Source: Capsicum annuum
Taxonomy: Eukaryota; Streptophyta; Magnoliopsida; Solanales; Solanaceae
Assembly: GCF_002878395.1 (NCBI RefSeq)
Contig: NC_061114.1
Span: 145,730,160 to 145,794,159, forward strand
Direction: 5' to 3'
DNA length: 64,000 nucleotides
The position numbers were made by a program, and so were the translations under genes. Below are positions 55,326 to 64,000 of the stretch, piece after piece. Within the stretch, counting starts at the first letter, position 1, and every line of letters starts with the position of its first letter. The notes under the pieces are model-generated. The model was not told where the DNA came from. It saw only the letters and a program-made list of their open reading frames with translations, and searched no databases.

Positions 55326-55736
55326 TGTAATGCCCCACACTTTCCTAAGCCAGAAAGCAAACCGTTGTTCATACATGTGAAACCCCAAATTCTACAAGCC
55401 ATATTTAGGAACATGAATTACCATGAGTACCCTAGTTAGAAGAGAGCTTATGATTTGTTAAGTGTAGTTATATGAGTCACTTAAGGTAGTACAAGCTAAG
55501 AGTTTTGAAATCCATCAAGTTTTACTATTTAAATTCGCAAGGGTCATCTTTTAATGAGTATAACTTGATAAATATGTGGTATTTCTGTATATTTCTACCC
55601 GTCAAATTGTAGAGAATTGGATTAGCTTTTCAACGATACCAATTTCATCAAAATCTGACACACGAGCAAGGAGTTATGGCTTTGCGAAGTAGAGTGCGTC
55701 GCCTAACCTATCGCACATGGCTATTGGAATAGGTGT

Positions 55737-55885
55737 GCGATAAGCAATGTGGCGCATACCAAAATATGTGCAATAAGCAATGCGGAGCATATGTGCAATA
55801 AGCAATGCGGAGCATACTTAAATGTATGTGATAAGCAATGTGGCGGATACATAAATGTATGCTATAAGCAATGCGGTGCACACTT
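55737..55885. repeat. Minisatellite in the element G 3' LTR, about five units
   Basis: Units containing ATAAGCAATGYGGHG, one more than in the 5' LTR, with one shortened unit (about 25 bp) near 55775. Confidence 0.8.
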
Positions 55886-57420
55886 GGTGTTTCAGGAAGT
55901 AAAAACACTCCGTTTTGAGTTATTTTGAGGGAAATTAAGTCTTTTGGCACTCCTTACACAGCCCTAAATTTAACCTTATGAATTTAATAGAATCTAAACA
56001 CATCATAACCCTATCATCAATCTAAGTTCATCATCCAAGAGCACTAAAGGAGAAAAACAACTAGGGTTGCACAATCTACATTGAGGGTCCAATCTTTCAA
56101 CGAATCCGTTATCATAAAGGTATGTGGGGTTTTCAACAAGAACATCCTTTCATTCTTGTGCCCAAAAATTTGTATTAGTTTACGAAGATACATGATTTTA
56201 CTTGTTTAATTATGAATTTGAGATGGAAACTATTATCCTATATTCTTGTTCAAGAAACTATGATATTTTCGTGATGTCTTAAAGTTAAATTCCTTGAGTT
56301 TTGATGTTATGATCATGTTTCAAGTTGAATTTCCAGATTTTCATATGATTTATACTTGTTTGCTATACAAAGTATGAATCTTGAAATGTTTTGCTCAAGT
56401 GTTGATATATGAGATTTAAACCCTTTTTGAGATTATGATCTTTGGTGAAGTAATGTGTTATACACACCTTGATATTTTAATGATTTGACCTTTTGGTCTT
56501 GAAAGAGTTATTTTTGAACTCGAATGAGAAAAGAAACCCACATGTTGATTTATTATGAAAAAGGGGTAGCATGATGGCTCCCGATATGAATTGTTGAATT
56601 GTGTTGTTGTGGATTTTCTTTCGAAATGATTTGAGCTAAGTTCGGCAGTAGTCTTTAGCACTGAATTGGAGGTATAACTATGATTGGTACTCCCCTACAA
56701 CTACGTGACCCCGTAGGATGTAAGCCTAAGGCTGATTGATATAGTGATTACTAGTGAACAAAAGATTGAGGTCTTACTCCGATGACAAGGATAGGACAGC
56801 TCTCCCCAACATGGGTTGGACGTTGGACTCTATGTAGCTCACACAGTTTATGTCGGTTGTAGGAGACTCCCAGTGTGTGTGTGTTTTGTTCTGATTGAGA
56901 TGAAAAATATAATAGTTTGAAAGTATGAGTTGAGAAAGTTATCATTTTTGAAGAATTTTGATAGATATTTCTATATCTTAAAGAGAATTGCTATGAAAGC
57001 TACTCATTTTGATGATTTAAAAATGATCATGAAAGTGATTGGGATTTACTATGATGACTCACATGTTTTCACCGATGTGATTTACTCTATGATGATTATG
57101 ATGATTTTATTTCAAGCTATGTGAGTCTCTTATTACAACATGCATATTTTTCTATGAATATTTGTGATATAGGACTTTTATGAAAACTTGCATACACCCT
57201 CATATACTCGGTCCATATTCCATGGTACTGACCCATGTATTCGTACGTGGGCTACATTTTCCCTATAATGTAGGTCCAGGTGCTCATTACTAGGCTTGAC
57301 GTGATTCTCTAAGTACATTGGTCTACATTTTCTGCAGTGGTGAGTCCTCATGGTTTGAGGACTGGTTATTTGAGATTTCACTCTTTTATTTTTGGTGATC
57401 ATTTTATTCCTTGATGTTAG

Positions 57421-57498
57421 GGTCAGTTGGGGTTTGTCCCGATGGCTCAGTGTTATACTGGTCAGTTGGGGTCTGTCCCAATGGCTCAGTGTTATACT
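57421..57498 (+). repeat. 39-bp tandem duplication private to the element G 3' LTR
   Basis: 57421-57459 (GGTCAGTTGG...TTATACT) is repeated as 57460-57498 with two differences. The 5' LTR has one copy near 49971. Confidence 0.88.
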
Positions 57499-57744
57499 GT
57501 TTAGTAGAGGCTTATCAGACTAGATGGTTAGATTGATCACTCTTGTAGAGAGGTCGTATTTTGTTACTTTCCGCATCTCTTTCATCTTGAATTATGATAT
57601 TATGGACAATATCTTGATGTTTGATTATAGTAATTCTGTCGATGAGTGTTGAATGGTATGAAAACGGCTCAAAGGGTTAGCTTAGGGCGACTTGTATTCT
57701 TAAGCACCATGTGAAGCTTCGGGACCCATTTTTCGGGCGTTACA

Positions 57745-57749
57745 CAGTC
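57745..57749. repeat. Target-site duplication, right copy, of element G (CAGTC)
   Basis: Follows the element G 3' LTR. The partner TAGTC is at 47839-47843. Confidence 0.7.
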
Positions 57750-58393
57750 CTACACTCCTTGACTACCAAGCTAGATACTCCAGTAAAAACCTTACTCATA
57801 CTTTCCCTAGGATTAGCCATCATATCAGGGGCAAACTTAGACAACTAGTTAAACTTAAGGCAGTACTTTTTCATAATTATTAAGCCCTGCCTCAGATTCA
57901 CAAACTCCTATATCTTAGATTCTTTCATCTAACGTGGAAAGAACATGTTGAGAAATATATTCTAAAACACTTACCAACTCATAGGTGATGCATTCTTACC
58001 TCTACAATTCTTCTACATGACTACCTAATCATACGATATGTCCTTCAATCGATAGGAGACCAAGTCTACACTCTCCTTTTCAAAAACATGCATAATCTGG
58101 GTGATCTTTTTCACCTCATTTAAATAAAATTGTGAGTCCTCACCTATTTTTGACCCAAAGAGCTCTGGTAAATTCATTCTCATAAAGTCTCTAATCCTGG
58201 ATACTGCTAAGTCCCTATTCTTCTGAATTTAGACTGCCGCTTAATGGTTTCCCTGAACATTAGTAGTCATAGCTTGGGCCAACGCCTGAAAGGCAGCCCC
58301 GAATTAAGCATTGGATAAGTTCTCATTCAGAGGGTCAGCAGTTTGGGGTGGCTGTTTATCATTTCTGCGAGCATTAGCTTAATGAGGAGGCAT
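57750..58393 (-). pseudogene. Element F gag, N-terminal part
   Basis: ATG at 58393-58391 followed by CCTCCTCATTAAGCT, the M-P-P-H start also seen in element G, with an early TAA. N-D-K-Q...P-L-N-E-N-L-S-N and A-A-F-Q-A-L-A-Q-A-M are legible near 58330-58260, and the M-N-L-P-E-L-F-G-S-K segment near 58180. Stops throughout. It continues at 47838 beyond element G. Confidence 0.78.
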
Positions 58394-58587
58394 ATCCAAT
58401 TATAACATAAAATCATGAGTTAAAAGCAGGTAGAGATACTGTAAGCAAAATAGACCATGAATTAGAGAGATAATTTCCTACGAATGTCTCATAGCGTCTT
58501 GCTCATAAATATGACGCGCTTCACACCCATGATAAAGACTCTATGTAACTCAGCTTGTTTGTCTCCCTAGGACTCTTATAAACCTTA

Positions 58588-58600
58588 GGCTCAAATATTA
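58588..58600 (-). promoter_or_regulatory. Decayed PBS of element F
   Basis: The minus strand reads TAATATTTGAGCC, four changes from TGGTATCAGAGCC, all G-to-A or C-to-T type, next to the LTR. Confidence 0.72.
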
Positions 58601-58604
58601 ATTT

Positions 58605-61113
58605 TGTAATGCCCCGAAACCTTGTCCTGAGACGTCTCACGGTGCTCAATATTACGAGTAGTCTTAAACTTACCATGTTTGCCTACTATTAAGTCTGAAT
58701 CTCATAATAAAGGAAACAGAGACATTTGAGTCATACTATATGCAGAAAACTATCTAAACATATTATCTAAAAATAATATCTGAAACCTCAATACTGAATA
58801 ATCTGAATCAACACTAGCAGTCTTTCAAACCTCTATTACTAATATCTAGAGATACATTGGGACAAACCCCCAACTGACTCAAGCTAAACTTAAAGCAACT
58901 ACTCAAATACTATGAAGTTGGAAATATGAATAACTAAGTCACCAAACTATGAGTACTCACAAACTGTCAAGATGCAGATAGAGATGCTTAAAATCATTCT
59001 CGCAGCTAAAACTGAGCACTTGAACCTACATTATGAAATAATGTAGCACATAGACATATATATGGATCAGTACTTTTAGGATGTACTGAATATATGGGGG
59101 TGAATTAATAAATAAAATATTATCTGAATATTTATATCAATTTATAAAAAAATGCATGCTAAATGTAAATTACTCACATAAGCTATAATAAAAGATAAGA
59201 ATCATAATCATGAGTAGTAAATCATTCTTTATAAATATAGTGAGTCATAACATTCAGCTTAAAAAGTTGTACCTGTGATCTATCTTTAAAACATATTATC
59301 TAAGTGTAGAAAGGACTCACTCTCATATCTGAAATCTAGAAGATGAAATCTATAACTAATATCTTTCTGTAAAGCATAATCTGAATAATGTTGTGAGCCC
59401 TTTACACTTAGTTTTCTAAATGCTTTTCTACTATTCTTTACTTTCTCTGAAATTTGTAATTTGTAGGGAAATACTTTAGCTTTATCTGTACAATTATTAT
59501 TTTCTATAGGGAGGTTCTTCTAACCGACATAAGCCATGTGAGCTAACATAGAGTCCAACGTCTTGTTACCCAAAGGGGAAATCCTCACAATAGGGAGAAG
59601 TATCATACTCTTGCCAAGGAGAATAACCTAATCTAAGTGATCACATCTGTATCAATCATCCATATAGAAATGGGAATAATCTGTACTTATGTTGGCTCCA
59701 TAGTTCTATGAAAGATAGGGCAAGCTAATCCTACACTTCTAGCTGGGTGGTAAATACTACTCCCTTTTAATCTGTAGGCTCATTCTATTTGAAATACACT
59801 TTCAAAGCTAGCACAAGGGTTTATTATGAAACTAATTATGCTTTTATTTGATTCAATCTATAAGTAAAGCTAATCTGATTTTTGTAATCTGTAATAAATC
59901 TGTAGAGTGGATTCTAAATCTTATTCGATGATCCAAAAGGTCAAATCTTTACTAAAAATCTAAAAATAAAATGATCATTTTATGCTTAAAGCATAATGTT
60001 TCTAAAAATAATAATATTAAATCTTGGGATGATAACCCATGCATCAATCTCATGTCAAAACATCATAATAATCATGCCTGGTAATGAAAATAATGACAAT
60101 TAATCTCGAAATCTGAAATCTACTGTAGTAGGCATGAAAATATGAAAATAACCATGTAATTTAACATCTAAATCACTTGAAATCTCATAATCTTGAAATT
60201 AGCAATAATGGATATGAACCCTAATTTAAAACTCATGTATAGCCATTCAAAATCATTTAAATTTGAAATAAAACTTGGTTTTGGTCACTAGGATGAAAGA
60301 GGATCCTTGTTCACAAACCCCACTTACCTTAATTGATGAAATTTCTACGAAAGCTTGAACTTGAATCTCTATTTATTCATTTGAAGATGAACACTTAATT
60401 ATTTTTATTTGGAAATCCTCAATTTTGGGTTTTGTTAGGGAAACAATATAGGAAATTTTATTTCTTGGATGTCAAGTTTTGAGCTCTAGGGTTTTTCTTT
60501 GAGAGAAAATAGATGAAAATAAGCATAAAGCGCTTAGAATTGGCTTAATTTCTTATTTTGGATGAATTCGAGGCTTGGGAATTGACCAAATAGTCCTTTT
60601 AAAATTTTTGTTGGAACTGGAAAAATCCAACTTTCCATGCCACTACGACGCGCCACTATCGCGGTGGCTCACTGGAAATAGGACAACTAGGAATTGGAAG
60701 TTCAACGCGATGCAGAGTTATCGCAGTATGCTACTGAAATTCCATTTAGTCCATCATTGTGATGGGGTGCTATCACGTTGGGCTATTACAATTTTACAAA
60801 TAGGAAATTGGGCTTCACCGCGATGCGTGCTTATCATGGAGGTTTACTGGAAATTGATAATTACAAATTTAACCATCACCGTGATGCGTTCCTCATCCAA
60901 ATGACACACCGCTTTACAAAATATGCCATAACTTATCAATCAAGCATTATATTTAGACAAATTTGGTATCGATGGAAAGCAAATTCAATTTTCTACGCAC
61001 TGGAGGATTTAAATTTAGAAAATTCTATACGTAATAAAAGTTATTTATTTTTTAATGTTACCCTTGACGTTCTAGGAGCTAAATTGAGCTAATAAAAAGT
61101 ATGGGGTATTACA
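58605..61113 (-). repeat. 5' LTR of element F
   Basis: TG...CA ends (plus strand TGTAATGCCCC to GTATTACA). Counterpart of 41276-43707. Includes the diverged tandem array at 60635-60900. Frames inside are not genes. Confidence 0.9.
60635..60900. repeat. Diverged tandem array with short inverted motifs in the element F 5' LTR
   Basis: Same array as 43243-43505, here with clearer words: TATCGCGGTGG, AACGCGATGC, TTATCGCAGT and CACCGCGATGCG. Confidence 0.62.
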
Positions 61114-61118
61114 ATAAA
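61114..61118. repeat. Target-site duplication, right copy, of element F (ATAAA)
   Basis: Identical to 41271-41275. Confidence 0.85.
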
Positions 61119-61390
61119 TCAACAAAAATGGTCCTATGAGTCCACAATACCAAATCTACCCATATCCTACTGTCCATAAAAGTCTTTAAAAAGTAAATCA
61201 TGAACCTATGTCGGGACATTCCCCCGGCTATAGGAAAAACCAACAAGAATACTCTAAGACATTAGTAAAGACTAAGCCATGAAATGAGGTCCTTTAGGAG
61301 AATAGAAGATCACCACTTCAAGATGATTCACGAATAATCCAGAAATGACCTTGCTACATGTAGTTTTCATGATCAGCAACTAAACTACTA
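61114..61390 (-). repeat. LTR fragment H, right part
   Basis: Resembles the element B/C LTR family, for example GGGACATTCCCCCGGC and AGATCACCACTT (cf. 31060-31165). It is the continuation of 41100-41275 on the other side of element F. Its end, where the copia LTR begins, is only approximate. Confidence 0.6.
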
Positions 61391-62108
61391 GGGACCAGGT
61401 CCTTGGACGTGCAAGGTATAGTACAACTGGAACACACCTTTTAAATCATTTTGTTTCTTGTGTAACAAACTTTTTGATGTTATTTTGATCTATTTTGTAA
61501 TGACTTGGACAACTGGTCCAATAATCTTTCAAGCCCTAATCATCACCCATCTATAAAAAGAAAGAGTGCGTCTTTAAGAATTGGTTTTTGCACTTTCTAA
61601 AGAGTGAAAAGAGATGCAACAAAACCCTATTTGAATGCTGCTCAAGTTCTTAGCCATAGGAGCTCTTAAATTGAAATAGTTCTTATGTGAGAAAGGATTT
61701 GTAATTGAACTACGCATCCTATTAGAGTAGTGTTTTATTTTTGAAAGTGTTTCTTAGGTAGAGTTACCTAAAGCTTGTGGCTGGTTAGAGTTAACCAATT
61801 TTGAAGGGAAATATGATAGATGTATCAAGGTGTTCTTGCAATAGAGGTTTTGCAAATAGGAGGAACCTAGAGATAGGTTCACAGTTGAGTCTGTAATAAA
61901 GACATTGGTCATAGTAGACTGTTTGGTTCTTGTGAGGGCAAGTCATGTTTTTCCTATGTTAGGTTTCCACGTAAAAATCTAGGGTTATTATTTTCTTTAT
62001 TGCCTTTATTTTTCCAGCACCTCATAATTTTTGTACTTTTTAAATGCTTGAGAATGACTTTGAGAGACCTGGTACCTTATTGTGTGATGCATTCCCTAAG
62101 GCTTAAAT
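61391..62108 (+). repeat. 5' LTR of a Ty1/copia element (start approximate)
   Basis: Contains a TATA box (CTATAAAAAG near 61551), a TAGGTTTCCACGTAAAAATC phrase near 61960 common in Solanaceae copia LTRs, and ends just before a PBS. The left border is uncertain, and the other LTR is outside the window. Confidence 0.6.
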
Positions 62109-62111
62109 AAT

Positions 62112-62123
62112 TGGTATCAAGCC
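62112..62123 (+). promoter_or_regulatory. PBS of the copia element
   Basis: TGGTATCAAGCC, the tRNA-Met complement with one base lost (TGGTATCAGAGCC expected). Confidence 0.75.
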
Positions 62124-62165
62124 TGGTCACTCAAAAAGTTTCTCACTAAGAGTGTCTTTATTAGT

Positions 62166-63660
62166 ATGGTTGCTCTACCTAATCTATAAGGAGGGCAATC
62201 TAAAACTAGACCACCAAAATTAAATGGTTAGTATTATAGGTAGTGGAAAACTAGGATGTTTGACTTCATTAATTCTTTAGATAGTGAGCCGATGGACATA
62301 ATCCTTGATGGTCCTCATGTTTCTGTAGGAGAAGTCAAAGAAAGAGATGTAACAAAAATGGTTGTTCAAAATAGGAGGGAGTTTAATGAATAAGACATAA
62401 GTATGTGGAATAGGTCCGAATGAATACAATATAATCTCAGCTTGTGAAAGTGCTAAAGAGATCTGATATTGCTTGAGGCCTGCTCTTAAAGGTACTATTG
62501 ATGTGAGAGATGCTAAGGTACATATGTACACTAGCCAGTATCAAACCTTCACCATGAAATAAGGAGAAAAAATCTATGAAATGCATACCAGATTCACCTC
62601 AATTACAAATAAACTTTACTATTTAGGAGATATAATCCCAATATATAAGCAAGTTAGAAAGATTCTCAGGGTTCTTCCTAAGTTTTGAGAGAGAAAGGTG
62701 GATTCTATAACTGAGAAAAGGAACCTCAAAACCCTCACAATGTATGAAATCATTATTAACCTAAAGACCCATGAGCTCAAGAAACAATAAGAGATGGAGG
62801 AGAAGGTGGAAAAAAGGGGAAAATCCCTAGCTTTGAAACATTCTAAATATGATCCAGATAGTAATAAGTATACAAATATTGCCTATCTGGCCAATAGGAT
62901 TTTTAGATCCATAAGGATGAGCAGCTATTTCAAAAGAAAAGAAAGTAGTAAGAAAAAAGGGAAACAGTTCTAAAACTACAGGTAATAAAGGAAAGATTAG
63001 GGAGTAGGTCCTAGACAATTTAGGAAAGAAGGAACCAGTTGAGTATGTAGAAAATAAATCTTGAGGAACATTTCAAGAATCTTCCAGTGATTAAGATAAA
63101 GTTGAAAAAACTAGAGATATTTCTATGCTAGTAGTAAAAGATGGTTCAGCTATCTACGATTCATTGTTTATACTTAGGGCAAACATAAAAAATTAAGAGA
63201 AAAAGAGGCAAGTCTATTCGATATTAAGGTAAATCTTGATAATTACAATACTGGGAAGATAAAAATATTTGAAAATGATTCTTTTACTCTGCATGTGAAC
63301 TAATCACTGAGAAGAATGCCTTACAGAAAAACTAGAGAATCAAGAGCATGAGATTATTACTCTAACTCTCAAAATTTTTGAAACTGAGAGTTGTTCTCAA
63401 AGATGAACTCTGAAAATCTGAGTCTAATAAGGAAACTGGAGAAATTAAATGGTGCTGCTAGTAAAGAGAAAAATTAAGCCTTGAGGATTTGGATAGATCT
63501 TCAAGAGAGACTAAAAGCTCACAACAATACCTCATGGTAGCATTGTATAAGAATGAAGAATTTGAGAGGGACTTGGTGTTGCAGAAGGAAGAGTTGAAAA
63601 AGTCCCTCAAGTGAACTATATCCTCACTAATCCTTTCTAATTTACCCAAAAAAGGAGATA
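62166..63660 (+). pseudogene. Ty1/copia gag (UBN2 type) with coiled-coil extension
   Basis: ATG at 62166; a TAA at codon 8 is the first of many stops. Legible blocks: R-P-P-K-L-N-G, W-K-T-R-M-F-D-F-I, then Y-Q-T-F-T-M-K and KIYEMHTRFTSITNKLYYLG, R-K-I-L-R-V-L-P-K-F, K-V-D-S-I-T-E, L-T-M-Y-E-I-I-I-N-L-K-T-H-E, the UBN2 gag core of plant copia elements. A Lys/Ser-rich linker and I-A-Y-L-A-N-R-I follow near 62880. The CCHC knuckle is not legible. From 63100 an acidic/coiled-coil part (V-N-L-D-N-Y-N...) runs to about 63650. Confidence 0.78.
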
Positions 63661-63708
63661 ATTATGGTAGAGGTATGGGCTACCTAACAAACTTCAAGCC
63701 TGGTGAGC
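63661..63708 (+). other. Copia sequence up to the next LTR
   Basis: G-R-G-M-G-Y-L type remnant of the gag to protease spacer, cut by the element starting at 63709. Confidence 0.4.
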
Positions 63709-64000
63709 TGTGATAACCCTTCAGGTCATTATCTGTGTACTTGCCTATTTTTGCCGATAGAGGTTCTCTATATCTGTCTCAAGTCATTAGTGAATTATAG
63801 GGATGGATAGTTTGGTTACCTGGTGGTTCGTTTTGTTCCTCAAACCTCTTTCTCAATTGGAAGTCTTCATTGGTCCTAATTTACCACTAATTAAAAACTT
63901 TGTCAAAACAACTTTCTATGTAAAATTTTACTTTACCAACGAATATAGAAAATAAAAAACTATGGGGTTGCATATATTATTTATTCTAAATGAACCTCAA
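63709..64000 (+). repeat. Probable LTR start of another gypsy element
   Basis: Begins TGTGATAACCCTTCAGGTCA, similar to the start of the element E LTR (TGTAATGACCATCCAGGTAA), and contains no coding sequence. It runs past the window end, so it cannot be confirmed here. Confidence 0.42.

Larger units (their letters stand above)
47844..57744 (+). mobile_element. Ty3/gypsy chromovirus-type retrotransposon, element G (complete, youngest in its nest)
   Basis: 5' LTR 47844-50236, exact PBS, gag, protease, RT, RNase H, integrase, chromodomain tail, polypurine tract and 3' LTR 55326-57744, in order on the plus strand. It is inserted in the gag of element F with a near-perfect 5-bp duplication. LTRs begin TGTAATGCC and end TTACA. 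All integrase and RT catalytic acids are present. It is silenced by many TAG/TGA stops and a few frameshifts. Confidence 0.92.
55326..57744 (+). repeat. 3' LTR of element G
   Basis: Counterpart of 47844-50236. Contains a five-unit minisatellite (55737-55885) and a private 39-bp tandem duplication (57421-57498). Ends CGTTACA. Frames inside are not genes. Confidence 0.92.
41276..61113 (-). mobile_element. Ty3/gypsy chromovirus-type retrotransposon, element F (split by element G)
   Basis: Minus-strand element with 5' LTR 58605-61113, PBS near 58600-58588, gag interrupted at 57745/47843 by element G, protease, RT, RNase H, integrase, polypurine tract 43722-43708 and 3' LTR 41276-43707. Flanked by a perfect 5-bp duplication ATAAA. 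Without G it is about 9.9 kb. Coding parts are full of stops, and the second integrase Asp is lost. Confidence 0.9.

Noticed and set aside
60575..61092. Two overlapping plus ORFs (109 and 104 codons)
   Set aside because: Both sit in the element F 5' LTR across the CGATG array; the counterpart in the 3' LTR is not open in the same way.
9855..62123. TGGTATCAGAGC-like sites as possible tRNA genes
   Set aside because: They are 12-13-nt primer binding sites next to LTR ends, without any tRNA cloverleaf around them.

Overview
This window is intergenic heterochromatin from a flowering plant. I find no host gene, tRNA, rRNA or CRISPR array. Almost every base belongs to a decayed retroelement. Four features place it in a large plant genome: long (2-3.5 kb) LTRs, priming sites complementary to plant initiator tRNA-Met (TGGTATCAGAGC), Ty3/gypsy polyproteins ending in a Del/Tekay-type chromodomain tail, and an endogenous pararetrovirus (caulimovirid). 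A solanaceous host (pepper, tomato, potato or tobacco relatives) is my inference from the look of the LTRs and the solendovirus/cavemovirus-like gene order. It is not proved here.

Layout. (1) 1-8046, minus strand: an AT-rich endogenous pararetrovirus. In its own direction it reads tRNA-Met priming site, two small coiled-coil ORFs, capsid protein with zinc knuckle, movement protein with a retropepsin-like tail, protease/reverse transcriptase/RNase H, a 3' ORF, a TATA box and poly(A) signal, then two tandem small ORFs. Gene junctions overlap by a few bases, as in a real virus, but the frames carry stops. (2) 8047-17643, plus strand: Ty3/gypsy element A, with its 5' LTR cut at the virus junction. 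(3) 17644-20028 and 29715-32848, minus strand: element B, split by a complete younger element C (20029-29714). (4) 32849-41099, plus strand: element E, very old, with LTRs over 3 kb and three tandem zinc knuckles. (5) 41100-41275 and 61114-61390: fragments of one old LTR (H), split by element F (41276-61113, minus strand) with a perfect 5-bp target duplication. Element G (47844-57744, plus strand) is nested inside the gag of F. (6) 61390-63708: the 5' LTR and gag of a Ty1/copia element. (7) 63709-64000: probable start of another gypsy LTR.

Order of events, read from the nesting: E is oldest. B went into the E LTR. C went into the B gag. A went into B between RNase H and integrase. H sits at the cut end of the E 3' LTR, F went into H, and G went into F. 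The virus now abuts a truncated A LTR, so its integration or a later deletion removed the left ends of A, B and E. None of the elements looks able to move on its own: all have stop codons, and several have lost catalytic residues. The stop codons in the G gag are almost all TAG in an otherwise unshifted frame, the mark left by deamination of methylated CHG sites.
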